A stretch of DNA of 64,000 bases from Pandoraea pneumonica (GTDB lineage: Bacteria > Pseudomonadota > Gammaproteobacteria > Burkholderiales > Burkholderiaceae): contig NZ_CABPSK010000002.1 of the NCBI RefSeq assembly GCF_902459645.1, positions 248,001 through 312,000 of the forward strand. The letters run 5' to 3'. Each line of letters begins with the position of its first letter. Positions within the stretch are counted from its first letter, which is position 1. Shown one piece after another: positions 9,933-18,772 of this stretch. A program made the translations under genes and the position numbers. The notes beneath the pieces were generated by a model, which saw nothing but the letters and a program-made list of their open reading frames with translations, was not told the DNA's origin and did not search any database.

Positions 9933-11312
9933 TTAGCGCCACAGCATCCAAGCGAAGGCCGTAATCACCATCACGCAGATCAGGTTGATGAAGAAGCCCG
10001 CTTGCACCATACGGCGCTGAGGCACCTGTCCTGTGCCGAACACGATCGCGTTGGGCGGGGTCGCCACGGGCAGCATGAAGGCACACGATGCGCCGATGCC
10101 GATCACCATGGTGAGCAGCGCTTCGGGAAACCCCAGCGACACCGAGATCGTGGCGAAAATCGGCACCAGAATCGCCGCACTGGCCGTGTTGCTCGTGAGC
10201 TCAGTCAGAAAGACGATGAACGCCGCAGTGATGAGCAGAACCGCCAGCGTGTGACTCATCGAGAAGACACTCGATACGCCATGCGCCATCACCTCACTTG
10301 CCCCCGAATTGCGCAGCACCACGCTCAACGTCAGCCCGCCGCCAAAGAGCAGCAACACGCCCCAGTCGGTGTGCTCCTGAATTTGCTTCCAACTGGCCAC
10401 GCCGGTCATGCCGATCAGCACGGCAGCAGACAACGCGATGAGCGTATCCAATTGCTTCACGCCACCGAGCCATGCACTCAGTTGTTGACTAAAGATCCAA
10501 CTCAACACGGTGCCGCCGAAGATCACGACCGCCACCACGCGTTGCTGCGTCCAGACCATCGGCTCCGTTTCGATCTGAATTTTCTGATCGAGTCGCGGGC
10601 GCAACACCACATAGGTCGTCATCACCATCAGCGGCAACAGTACGGCGACTAACGGCACACCGAATTTCGCCCACGTCAGAAAATCGATGCCGAGATGCGT
10701 TGCCACCATCGCGTTGGGCACGCTGCCGACGATGGTGCCCAAGCCGCCGATATTCGCGCTATAGGCAATGCCTAGCAGCAGGAAGGTCACGGTGTTGCGA
10801 TCGGAGCGCGTGTCGAGTTGCGCAAGAATGCCGAGCGCGAGCGGCAACATCATCGACGTGGTCGACGTGTTGTTCACCCACATCGACATGAGCGCCGTGG
10901 CACCGAACAGCATCCACGCGGCGCGACTCATGCGGCCACCGGCGAGATGCAGCAGCCGGTTCGCGAGAAAGCGGTCGAGTCCTTGCACGCGTAGCGCTGT
11001 CGCCAGCGCAAATCCGCCAAAGAACAGAAACACGATGGGATGCGCGAACGACTGAAGTGCTGCGGGAGTTTCCAAAATGCCGAGCAGCACGGCGAGCACA
11101 GGCACCATCAGCGCCGTCATCGTGAGATGCACGGCTTCGGAGAGCCACAACACGGCGACAAAGGCCGCGAGCGCGAGCCCTCGGTTGGTTTTGTCCTCGA
11201 ATGGCAGCACGAGAATCATCGTCACCATCATCAAGGCGCTGGCGGCCAGCACCCACATATCCCGCGTGGACAGCGCCCAGGCCTGCCCCACTTTTTCAGC
11301 AATCTGGTTCAT
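9933..11312 (-). CDS. DASS (SLC13) family sodium/dicarboxylate transporter
   Basis: This 459-residue inner-membrane protein has about 11-12 hydrophobic segments and the two SNT-type sodium/substrate motifs of the divalent anion:Na+ symporter family: NNTSTTSMMLP in the first half and TSNTASAAILVP in the second. The family imports succinate, malate, citrate or sulfate. The start MNQIAEKVGQ is preceded by AGGAGA. It stands alone, upstream of a terminator shared with the amidohydrolase gene. Confidence 0.88.
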   Translation of the reverse strand: MNQIAEKVGQAWALSTRDMWVLAASALMMVTMILVLPFEDKTNRGLALAAFVAVLWLSEAVHLTMTALMVPVLAVLLGILETPAALQSFAHPIVFLFFGGFALATALRVQGLDRFLANRLLHLAGGRMSRAAWMLFGATALMSMWVNNTSTTSMMLPLALGILAQLDTRSDRNTVTFLLLGIAYSANIGGLGTIVGSVPNAMVATHLGIDFLTWAKFGVPLVAVLLPLMVMTTYVVLRPRLDQKIQIETEPMVWTQQRVVAVVIFGGTVLSWIFSQQLSAWLGGVKQLDTLIALSAAVLIGMTGVASWKQIQEHTDWGVLLLFGGGLTLSVVLRNSGASEVMAHGVSSVFSMSHTLAVLLITAAFIVFLTELTSNTASAAILVPIFATISVSLGFPEALLTMVIGIGASCAFMLPVATPPNAIVFGTGQVPQRRMVQAGFFINLICVMVITAFAWMLWR

Positions 11313-11618
11313 CTCCTGTTCCCTCGTTCGATGTTGTCATCTTCATCAGCGGCACCCGTACCGCATCGGGGGGTGATCGGGTGCCGGGATTAGATGCCAA
11401 ATTGTCGAAGTAGCGCCAAGGAAAAGGCCCAAATATGGGGTTTCCGGTCGGTTCGCGGGGAACTTGAGATGTCCACTTGGTGAAACATGAATAGGGAAAC
11501 CGAAAGCGCGTCGCATCGAACGGCAGAAGAATGACCTCCGCTACGTCAGGTAGCGCAGGTACATGACGAAGCATTTCCTTTTCCTGATACCGCGCACATC
11601 AGAGGAAGCCCACTCAAC
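11313..11618. other. Intergenic region, no gene recognised
   Basis: The stretch holds the divergent promoters of the DASS transporter and the orphan gene at 11619. It is visibly richer in A/T than the flanking coding DNA. Short open frames here look like chance, and I see no RNA gene. Confidence 0.4.
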
Positions 11619-12713
11619 ATGCTGCCCCAATATGCCTTTGCCTCTCCTTGGCGATATCGAAACTCCGGTAATTACGCTGTCTCTCCCTTCAATGCGGCAA
11701 AGCCCGATACCGAGATTCAACCAACCAAGATCGCCGAAGGTCGATCACGACTGGAACTTCAGCATGACATCGTCGCAAGACTTGACGCATTAAAAAACGT
11801 CGCGTGGCAGACGGGAGATAAGCCCTTCGAGTTGCTCCCCACAGCACAGATCGATGCGGCTATCGAGAGTCTTGACGCAGCGATGAAGAAGGTGGACGCG
11901 ACGGTGTGGGACGCAACCCGGGTTCCAGGGTTTCACCGCAATCCGCTGCACTTTTTCCGTCATTACGCGCGCAAGCAGAGCGGCATGTGCGACGTGGAGA
12001 AAATGTCGAAGTCGGCACGAAAGCTTCACGAAAGTTTGCAGCATCTCGACAGCGCACTCCACGGCCTGCTCAAGTCGACCTCAGCCTTGTGCGCCAGCGA
12101 ACCGAGTGCCGAAGACAGTCTCAAGCAAGCGAGTGTGCTGCGAGATGTCCGCACGCATCTCGATGAGGCTCGGCAATGTCTGCCTAAATCAAAGAATCGG
12201 TTCAACGTGAAAGCGACGTTGATCGCGCTGTTTACAGTTCTCTCGACCGTCTGCGCGATTTGTGCGATTGCGATACCCGGTGGCGTCATCCCCGCGCTGG
12301 GAGCGCTTGGCGTCTTGTGCATTGTCGCGAGCGGGATCAACACCATCCTCAACCAGCGCTTCTATCAACGCGATGCCGGGTGGGACAAATTCTCAACCAC
12401 CATAGACAAGTTCCACGACCTAACCATCAACCAACTGGAGCAAAGCATGCACGCGATGAACACCTATCACATGCGCAAGGGCATCGAAGATCTCAAGGCC
12501 ATGGGGGAAAACCGCGACCGCCGCATTGAAAATCTCACAAAAATGGTGGGAAACACCGACCGTCGCGTTGAAACGCTCGCACAAACGGTGAGCAACATCG
12601 CGAATGACGTCTCCGCAATTCGAACTGAATTCAGCGCCGAAATGGCGTCGCTCCGAGCCACGATGCAAGACATGCGGCGCGACTTCGAAGCCGCACGCGT
12701 AGTGAAGGCATGA
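11619..12713 (+). CDS. Orphan membrane-hairpin/coiled-coil protein of unknown function
   Basis: I do not recognise this 364-residue protein. It has no signal peptide, a helical polar N-terminal half, a hydrophobic hairpin at about residues 198-246 interrupted by PGG, and a charged helical tail. The tail carries two near-identical 14-residue units, ENRDRRIENLTKMV (297-310) and GNTDRRVETLAQTV (311-324), which suggest a coiled coil. AGAGGA lies about 11 bases before the ATG. Base composition is less GC-rich than its neighbours. The shape (TM hairpin plus coiled coil) resembles secreted translocator/effector proteins, but no secretion genes are nearby; a plain membrane-anchored scaffold is equally possible. 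Confidence 0.65.
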   Translation: MLPQYAFASPWRYRNSGNYAVSPFNAAKPDTEIQPTKIAEGRSRLELQHDIVARLDALKNVAWQTGDKPFELLPTAQIDAAIESLDAAMKKVDATVWDATRVPGFHRNPLHFFRHYARKQSGMCDVEKMSKSARKLHESLQHLDSALHGLLKSTSALCASEPSAEDSLKQASVLRDVRTHLDEARQCLPKSKNRFNVKATLIALFTVLSTVCAICAIAIPGGVIPALGALGVLCIVASGINTILNQRFYQRDAGWDKFSTTIDKFHDLTINQLEQSMHAMNTYHMRKGIEDLKAMGENRDRRIENLTKMVGNTDRRVETLAQTVSNIANDVSAIRTEFSAEMASLRATMQDMRRDFEAARVVKA

Positions 12714-12730
12714 CCGCTGGCTGTGCCAAC

Positions 12731-12760
12731 AAAAAAGGGCAGCCCCTTTGGGCTGCCCTT
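12731..12760 (-). terminator. Terminator of trpS
   Basis: An 11-bp stem (AAGGGCAGCCC 12735-12745 with 12750-12760) and 4-base loop are followed on the minus strand by TTTTTT. It may also act weakly on the plus-strand gene ending at 12713. Confidence 0.85.
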
Positions 12761-12787
12761 CTCTACATCTGACGCGTTTGCGCAGGG

Positions 12788-13816
12788 TTACTTCTTCCAA
12801 CCCGGCGTCACAAACACCGAGCGAACATCTTCCAGCGTTTGCGAAACGGTTTCGCGGGCGCGTTCCGTGCCAGCACGCAGCATGTCCCACACGTAGTCCG
12901 GGTTCTTCGCGTACTCTTCGCGGCGCTCGCGCATCGGGCGCAGCAGCTCTTGCAGACGATCTTCCAGACGCGCCTTCACCTTCGAGTCGCCCAGACCGCC
13001 ACGCACGTAGTGGTCCTTCATGGCTTGCAGGCCTTCCTTGTCTTCGTCGAACGCGTCGAGATACGCGAACGCGACGTTGCCTTCCAGGTGGCCCGGGTCT
13101 TCCACGCGCAAGTGCAGCGGATCGGTATAGCAGTTCTTCACCGCCTTGCGAATCTCATCCGGCGTGGACGAAATGTTGATCACGTTGCCGAGCGACTTGC
13201 TCATCTTCGCCTTGCCGTCGATCCCCGGCAGACGCCCGATCGGCGGCACGAGTGCTTTCGTTTCGACCAGAATCTCGCGATCGGCCAGCCGGTTCAGGCG
13301 ACGCACGATTTCGTTCGTCTGCTCGATCATCGGCAGTTGGTCTTCGCCCACCGGCACGAGCGTGGCGCGGAACGCCGTGATGTCGGCGGCCTGGCTCACC
13401 GGGTACGTGAGAAAGCCTGCCGGAATATCGCGTTCGAAGTTGCGCAGGCCGATTTCCGTCTTCACGGTCGGGTTGCGCTCGAGGCGAGCCACCGTGACGA
13501 GGTTCAGGTAGTAGAACGTGAGTTCGGTGAGTTCGGGCAGCCACGTTTGCACGCAGATGGTGGTCACGCTCGGATCGATGCCGACGGCCAGATAGTCGAG
13601 CGCCACTTCCGAGACGTTGCGGTGCACCTTGCCGCGATCGTCCGTGTTATCGGTGAGCGCCTGCGCGTCGGCCACGAGCACGAATTGCTTGTATTCATGC
13701 TGATAGGCGACGCGGTTCTTCAGACTGCCGACGTAGTGACCCAGATGCAGCGGGCCGGTCGGGCGGTCACCCGTAAGAATGACCTTGCGGTCCGCAGGCG
13801 ACTTCGAAACACTCAT
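12788..13816 (-). CDS. trpS: Tryptophan--tRNA ligase
   Basis: The 342-residue class I aminoacyl-tRNA synthetase charges tRNA(Trp). The HIGH-type motif appears as LHLGHYVG (about residues 24-31) and the KMSKS loop as KAKMSKSLG near residue 204. The C-terminal helical region is of normal length. The ATG at 13816 ([10 protein letters not shown]) is chosen because GGAGAG lies 5 bases upstream; another in-frame ATG four codons earlier overlaps that site. Confidence 0.94.
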   Translation of the reverse strand: MSVSKSPADRKVILTGDRPTGPLHLGHYVGSLKNRVAYQHEYKQFVLVADAQALTDNTDDRGKVHRNVSEVALDYLAVGIDPSVTTICVQTWLPELTELTFYYLNLVTVARLERNPTVKTEIGLRNFERDIPAGFLTYPVSQAADITAFRATLVPVGEDQLPMIEQTNEIVRRLNRLADREILVETKALVPPIGRLPGIDGKAKMSKSLGNVINISSTPDEIRKAVKNCYTDPLHLRVEDPGHLEGNVAFAYLDAFDEDKEGLQAMKDHYVRGGLGDSKVKARLEDRLQELLRPMRERREEYAKNPDYVWDMLRAGTERARETVSQTLEDVRSVFVTPGWKK

Positions 13817-14112
13817 TTTTCTCTCCATAATCAACTGCTTATCCAACCGCTTAGGCGGGCGGACGCCCAGTGCCGAGCCGCTGTCGCGAGCCCGTCCGGC
13901 GCCGAGTCCACCCACTCGCGAAAACCGTAACTCCCGAATGGTAGCGCGTTGGCCGAATGCCGGTATGGAAACGCCTGCGAGGGCGGGTGAATTTGGGCAG
14001 TGATACACCGGTACATGGACGGGCGCGCCGCAATCTCACCGGATCAAAAAAAATGCCGTTCAGTCTTGCCACTGAACGGCATTTACAGCTTATCAATCGA
14101 TGCTACGTCCGC
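13817..14112. other. Region upstream of trpS, with the IOR terminator
   Basis: It holds the trpS promoter and leader and, at its right end, the terminator of the oxidoreductase gene. I looked for a T-box-like leader but none is recognisable. Confidence 0.3.
14046..14084 (-). terminator. Terminator of the indolepyruvate oxidoreductase gene
   Basis: A perfect 14-bp stem (14051-14064 with 14071-14084, loop of 6) is followed on the minus strand by a run of eight T. Confidence 0.93.
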
Positions 14113-17100
14113 TTACCGCGCCGTCACCACCGGAATGCCCTTGAGCGACTTGCCGCTGCTACATGCATGCGCGAGGGCTTCGGCCACTGCGGCGCCCGTG
14201 GACGGCGTGACATCGAGGCGGCCCGCAATCGTCGCTTCGACGCGCTTGGCCATCACCAGATTCGCCAGCTTCACGTGCCCGTAGCCGCGAATCTTCGCGG
14301 GCACTTCTGCCAACGCGGCCACGTCGGCCAGCGTCTCGGCGCTCAGACCCGCCAGCGCCTGACCGATGGTCGCGCGGTAGTCAGCGATCAACTGACGCTC
14401 CATACGGCGCTCCAGCGTGTAGCCGAAAACATCAAGCGCACCGCCGCGCAGACCGCGCAGCTTCGCCATGCCACGCAACACCGGCCACAGCCACGGACCG
14501 ATCGTCACCTTCTTCGGCACGCCACCGTCCTTGCCACGCGCGATCAGCGGCGGGGCCATGTGGAACTCAAGACGGAAGTCGCGGCCCGGCTTGCCGTCGA
14601 AAGTCTCGCCCAACGCATCGGTGAACGACGTCTCGGCGTACAAACGCGCCACTTCGTACTCGTCCTTGTACGCCATCAACCGCGAAAGCTGCTGCGCCAC
14701 CGCACGCGACAGACGTCCCGGCGCTCCGGCCACACGCGTTTCCGCATCGGCCACGTCTTTCACGAAGCTAGCGAACTGCGCTGCATACGCCGCGCTTTGA
14801 TACTTCGTGAGCAAATCGACGCGATGCGCCACGAGTTCGTCGAACGACATGTCAGCAGCCACCGGCGCATGCACCGGCTGATTCACGGCCTTCGCCGTCG
14901 TCTGCGTGAGCGCCGTCGGGTCGCCTGCGGCCAGACGCCCAATGGCCAGCGCCAGTTGGTTCATCGGCACCGCGACGTTGTTCAGTTCGATAGCACGTTG
15001 CAGCGCGGCCAGCGACACCGGCACCAGCCCCAGTTGCCATGCGAAGCCGAGCATGATGATGTTCGCGCCCATCGTATCGCCCAGGAAACGCTGCGCCAGC
15101 GCCTGCGCATCGCATGCGTCGAGCTTGTCGTTACCGGCTGCATGACGCATCTTCGCGAGCAGCGCATCGGCGTGCAGATTCGCGTCGGGGTTCTGTACAA
15201 ACGTCGCGTTCGGAATCGCATGCGTATTCACCACCACACGCGTGCGATCGCGGCGCACGGTTTGCAGCGCATCGGCGCTCGCCCCCACCACCATGTCGCA
15301 TGCCAGCAGCACGTCGGCTTGCTGCGTATCGATACGCACCTGATTGAGTGCCTGCGGCGTATTCGCAAAACGCACGAACGACAGCACCGCCCCGCCCTTC
15401 TGCGCGAAGCCCATGAAGTCGAGCACCGAGGCGCTCTTGCCTTCGAGGTGCGCCGCCATCGTGATGAGCGCGCCAATCGTCACCACGCCCGTGCCACCCA
15501 CGCCCGTGACCATGATGTCGAACGGGGCATCGCCTGCGAGCGCTGTCGGCTCCGGCAGTGCATTCAATCGCCCTTCGAACGCCGCCTGATCGAACGCCGC
15601 CGCGAGCGCCTTCTTCAGCGCCGCGCCCTTCACGGATACGAAACTCGGGCAGAAACCGTTCACGCACGAGAAGTCTTTGTTGCACGACGACTGGTCGATG
15701 CGGCGCTTGCGGCCCATCGCCGTCTCGACCGGCTCGACCGACAGGCAGTTCGACGCCACGCCGCAATCGCCGCAGCCCTCGCACACGGCTTCATTGATGA
15801 ACAGACGGCGATCCGGATTCGGGAATTCGTTTTTCTTCCGGCGACGACGCTTTTCCGCCGCACAGGTCTGGTCGTAAATGAGCACGGTCGCGCCAGCGAT
15901 CTCGCGCAACTCGCGCTGCACGGCATCGAGTTCGCTGCGGTGATGGAACGTCGTGCCCTTCGGGAACTGACCTTCGTGACCGATGTACTTCTCCGGTTCG
16001 TCGCTCACCACCACCAGCTTGGCGATGCCCTCGGCTTCGACCTGACGCGCGATCTGCGGCACCGAAATCGAACCGTCGACCGGCTGGCCGCCGGTCATGG
16101 CAACCGCGTCGTTGTAGAGAATCTTGTAGGTGATGTTCGCCTTCGAGGCGACCGCCTGACGAATCGCGAGCAGACCCGAGTGGAAGTACGTGCCGTCACC
16201 CAAGTTCTGGAAGACGTGCGGACGTTTGGTGAAGTTCGAATGTGCGGCCCAGTCGACACCTTCGCCGCCCATCTGAATCAGACCGGTCGTATCGCGGTCC
16301 ATCCACGACGCCATGAAGTGACAGCCGATACCCGCCTGCGCGATGGAGCCGTCGGGCACCTTGGTCGACGTGTTGTGCGGGCATCCCGAGCAGAAATACG
16401 GCACGCGGCGCACGCCGTCGGCTTCGTTCGACAGGATGTCGTGTGCCACGAGATCGACCACACGCTCGCGGCGATCGAGCGCCGGGCGATGCTTGGCAAT
16501 CCACTCGGCAAACACCGGCAGCACGCGCGACGGACGCAGTTCGCCCAGCGCGGAGAGCAGCGCACGGCCATCGGTATCGGTTTTACCGAGCACGATGGGA
16601 CGCGAGCCGGTCGTGCGGTTGTATAGGTACTGCTTGATCTGCTGCTCGACGACCGGGCCCTTCTCTTCGATGACGAGAATTTCCTTGAGGCCCGAGACAA
16701 AGCTATCGAGACGCGACATTTCCAGCGGGAACGACAACCCCACCTTGTAGATGCGCACGCCTGCGGCCGCGAGATCGTCGATGGTGATGTCCAGACGGCG
16801 CAGCGTCTCCATCAGGTCGAGGTGCGCCTTGCCGCAAGTGACGATGCCGATATCGGCATCTGGCGTCGGCGCAATCCATTTGTCGATGCTGTTCACACGG
16901 GCGAAGGCGCGCACGGCGTCGAGCTTGGCGGCCAAACGCGTTTCGAGCGCGAGGCTCGGCAGGTCGGGCCAGCGATTGTGCAGGCCGCCTTCGGGGGTGA
17001 CGTAATCGAGCGGCTCGGCCCAATCGGTGCGGATCTTATCGAGGTCGACGGTGCCGCGCGACTCCACAGTTTCCGAGATGGCTTTCAAGCCTGCCCATGC

Positions 17101-17730
17101 GCCCGAGAACCGCGACAACGCGTAGCCGTAGAGGCCGAATTCAACGAGTTCGCCGATATCGGCCGGGTTCAGCACCGGCATGCTCCACGACATCATCGTG
17201 AAGTCGCTCTGGTGCGGCATCGACGACGACACGCAACCGTGATCGTCACCCGCCACCACCAGCACGCCGCCGTGGCGCGACGCGCCGTAAGCGTTGCCAT
17301 GCTTGAGCGCGTCGCCTGCGCGATCCACGCCCGGGCCCTTGCCGTACCACATGCCGAACACGCCTTCGACAGTGCGTTCCGGGTCGGCTTCCACGCGTTG
17401 CGTGCCCATCACGGCCGTGCCGCCGAGCTCTTCGTTGATCGCGGGCAGGAACTTGACCTTGGCGGCGTCGAGCAGCTTCTTCGCCTTCCACAACTGTTGA
17501 TCCACGCCCCCGAGCGGTGAGCCACGATAGCCGCTGATAAAACCGGCGGTGTTCAGGCCACGCGCGGCATCGAGCTGGTGTTGCATCAGCAGAATGCGTA
17601 CGAGAGCTTGCGTACCGGTGAGGAAAATCTGGCCGCGGCGAGCCGTGAGCGCGTCGGAGAGCTGATAGTCGGGATGGGCCAGCGGGTTGGCCGTGGGCGT
17701 CGCAAGCGCGGCGCGCATGGGGGCATTCAT
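14113..17730 (-). CDS. Fused indolepyruvate:ferredoxin oxidoreductase
   Basis: This 1205-residue enzyme oxidatively decarboxylates aryl 2-keto acids (from Trp, Phe, Tyr) to aryl-acyl-CoA, passing electrons to ferredoxin or a related carrier. A keto-acid-binding alpha-like domain is N-terminal (SGYRGSPLGGVDQQLW), the TPP-binding domain with GDGTYFHSGL follows near residue 513, and a Cys cluster CEGCGDCGVASNC near residue 648 can hold [4Fe-4S]. A gamma-type domain starting VTGVGGTGVV near residue 738 ends the protein, so subunits separate in archaea are fused here, as is usual in Proteobacteria. AGGAGA lies 6 bases before the ATG at 17730. The divergent Lrp/AsnC gene is its likely regulator. 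Confidence 0.93.
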   Translation of the reverse strand: MNAPMRAALATPTANPLAHPDYQLSDALTARRGQIFLTGTQALVRILLMQHQLDAARGLNTAGFISGYRGSPLGGVDQQLWKAKKLLDAAKVKFLPAINEELGGTAVMGTQRVEADPERTVEGVFGMWYGKGPGVDRAGDALKHGNAYGASRHGGVLVVAGDDHGCVSSSMPHQSDFTMMSWSMPVLNPADIGELVEFGLYGYALSRFSGAWAGLKAISETVESRGTVDLDKIRTDWAEPLDYVTPEGGLHNRWPDLPSLALETRLAAKLDAVRAFARVNSIDKWIAPTPDADIGIVTCGKAHLDLMETLRRLDITIDDLAAAGVRIYKVGLSFPLEMSRLDSFVSGLKEILVIEEKGPVVEQQIKQYLYNRTTGSRPIVLGKTDTDGRALLSALGELRPSRVLPVFAEWIAKHRPALDRRERVVDLVAHDILSNEADGVRRVPYFCSGCPHNTSTKVPDGSIAQAGIGCHFMASWMDRDTTGLIQMGGEGVDWAAHSNFTKRPHVFQNLGDGTYFHSGLLAIRQAVASKANITYKILYNDAVAMTGGQPVDGSISVPQIARQVEAEGIAKLVVVSDEPEKYIGHEGQFPKGTTFHHRSELDAVQRELREIAGATVLIYDQTCAAEKRRRRKKNEFPNPDRRLFINEAVCEGCGDCGVASNCLSVEPVETAMGRKRRIDQSSCNKDFSCVNGFCPSFVSVKGAALKKALAAAFDQAAFEGRLNALPEPTALAGDAPFDIMVTGVGGTGVVTIGALITMAAHLEGKSASVLDFMGFAQKGGAVLSFVRFANTPQALNQVRIDTQQADVLLACDMVVGASADALQTVRRDRTRVVVNTHAIPNATFVQNPDANLHADALLAKMRHAAGNDKLDACDAQALAQRFLGDTMGANIIMLGFAWQLGLVPVSLAALQRAIELNNVAVPMNQLALAIGRLAAGDPTALTQTTAKAVNQPVHAPVAADMSFDELVAHRVDLLTKYQSAAYAAQFASFVKDVADAETRVAGAPGRLSRAVAQQLSRLMAYKDEYEVARLYAETSFTDALGETFDGKPGRDFRLEFHMAPPLIARGKDGGVPKKVTIGPWLWPVLRGMAKLRGLRGGALDVFGYTLERRMERQLIADYRATIGQALAGLSAETLADVAALAEVPAKIRGYGHVKLANLVMAKRVEATIAGRLDVTPSTGAAVAEALAHACSSGKSLKGIPVVTAR

Positions 17731-17969
17731 CGTGTATCTCCTGAACCCCGTGCGGCCTGCTGGGGGCATCGACCGGTCCTGGGGGGATCGATGCTGCGGC
17801 CGAGCTTCGGGGGCGTGTCGTTATGTTCGTTGTCGCGCCCGGCCCAACGGGGACAGGCGAGCGTCCGTATGGAAGCAGTGTATGGGCAGGCAGGAGAAAG
17901 ATTTTTACTATTTCACTCCGTTTGGCGCAGAATACGAAACGTTCATTTCGAAATAGCGGATTTTGAAAA

Positions 17970-18431
17970 ATGGAATTACTCGACAACTTTGCGCGGCAGA
18001 TCCTGCGGTTGTTACAGATCGACTCGCGCCGCTCGGCGCAGGAGCTCTCCGAAAACGTGGGGCTGTCGGCAACGCCGTGTTGGCGGCGCATCAAGGAGAT
18101 GGAGCAAAACGGCGTGATCCAGCGCTACACGGTGCTGCTCGATCGCGAGAAGTTGGGGCTGCATGTATGTGCGCTCGCGCATGTACAACTCACGCGCCAC
18201 ACGGAAGGCGGGACGGAACAGTTCGAGCGTGAAATCCGCACGTGTCCCGAAGTGACCGAGTGCTACAGCACGACCGGCGAGGCCGACTACATCCTGAAAA
18301 TCGTGGCGCCGGACATCAAGGCGTACGACGCCTTCCTGCACGAACACATCTTCCGACTGCCCGCCGTCGCTCACGTCAAAACGAGCGTGGTGCTGCGCGA
18401 GATTAAGTTCGATACGAGTTTGCCGGTCTAA
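17970..18431 (+). CDS. Lrp/AsnC-family regulator
   Basis: The 153-residue protein has an N-terminal helix-turn-helix (ILRLLQIDSRRSAQELSENVGLS as its first helices, about residues 11-55) and a C-terminal RAM ligand/oligomerisation domain (GEADYILKIVAPDIKAY at about 98-114). It is divergent from the indolepyruvate oxidoreductase gene, so aromatic or branched amino acids or keto acids are plausible effectors. It sits 128 bases before the precursor peptide gene on the same strand, so read-through into the RiPP-like cluster is possible. Confidence 0.9.
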   Translation: MELLDNFARQILRLLQIDSRRSAQELSENVGLSATPCWRRIKEMEQNGVIQRYTVLLDREKLGLHVCALAHVQLTRHTEGGTEQFEREIRTCPEVTECYSTTGEADYILKIVAPDIKAYDAFLHEHIFRLPAVAHVKTSVVLREIKFDTSLPV

Positions 18432-18466
18432 CCGGCTGCGACAAATTCGGAGTTCGCCCATATACA

Positions 18467-18478
18467 TTGACGCGTCAA
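18467..18478. promoter_or_regulatory. 12-bp palindrome upstream of the precursor gene
   Basis: TTGACGCGTCAA is a perfect palindrome 82 bases before the precursor start. It includes a TTGAC half that could be a -35 element, so a regulator bound here would occlude the promoter. This is inference; no matching regulator is known. Confidence 0.4.
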
Positions 18479-18496
18479 CTCCGGATAGTGCGAAAA

Positions 18497-18521
18497 CGTC
18501 GAGATCACCCGAGTCTCGACG
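18497..18521 (+). promoter_or_regulatory. Leader hairpin upstream of the precursor gene
   Basis: CGTCGAGA (18497-18504) and TCTCGACG (18514-18521) form a perfect 8-bp stem with a 9-base loop in the presumed 5' leader. There is no T-run, so it is more likely a leader structure or operator than a terminator for the Lrp gene. Confidence 0.4.
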
Positions 18522-18559
18522 ATCCGTCCCTCAAAACAAGCCTATCGGAGGGCTTTCGC

Positions 18560-18718
18560 ATGCAATCGCAAGACCCCGTTCCTAACCCATTCCCCAACCC
18601 TGACGAATCGATCGTTACCGAGGGTGCCATCGAAGACGATGGCCTGAAGGAAATCCCCGATTTCGAAGTCATCTCAGTCGAAGGCTGCCTGAGCAGCTCG
18701 AACGTTCTCGGATTCTGA
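18560..18718 (+). CDS. Candidate RiPP precursor peptide
   Basis: This 52-residue peptide is the likely substrate of the downstream radical SAM enzymes. The ATG at 18560 has GGAGGG at 18547-18552, 7 bases upstream, the strongest ribosome-binding site in the cluster, so the longer open frame from 18467 is not used. The peptide is acidic (11 Asp/Glu, one Lys), Pro/Asn-rich at the start, and has a hydrophobic strand-like segment IPDFEVISVEG (32-42) suited to binding a PqqD-type recognition element. The C-terminal CLSSSNVLGF (43-52) contains the only Cys and is the presumed core. Its position before maturase genes and its composition make it a precursor; the family is unknown to me. Confidence 0.75.
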   Translation: MQSQDPVPNPFPNPDESIVTEGAIEDDGLKEIPDFEVISVEGCLSSSNVLGF

Positions 18719-18730
18719 ACGCACCTCGCC

Positions 18731-18750
18731 GCTCCGGCGTACGCCGGAGC
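18731..18750 (+). promoter_or_regulatory. Perfect 20-bp palindrome between precursor and maturase genes
   Basis: GCTCCGGCGTACGCCGGAGC is a perfect inverted repeat located 12 bases after the precursor stop and 22 bases before the first radical SAM start. No T-run follows, so it probably stabilises the short precursor mRNA or attenuates read-through, giving more substrate than enzyme, as is common in RiPP operons. Confidence 0.6.
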
Positions 18751-18772
18751 CGACGGAAAACGGGAGAATCCG

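Noticed and set aside
13957-16626. 889-codon open frame on the + strand
   Set aside because: It lies antisense to trpS and the indolepyruvate oxidoreductase, is Arg/His-rich like other GC-driven antisense frames, and has no recognisable domain.
18467-18718. 83-residue version of the precursor starting at 18467
   Set aside because: The strong ribosome-binding site at 18547-18552 places the start at 18560, and the upstream part is basic and unrelated in character.
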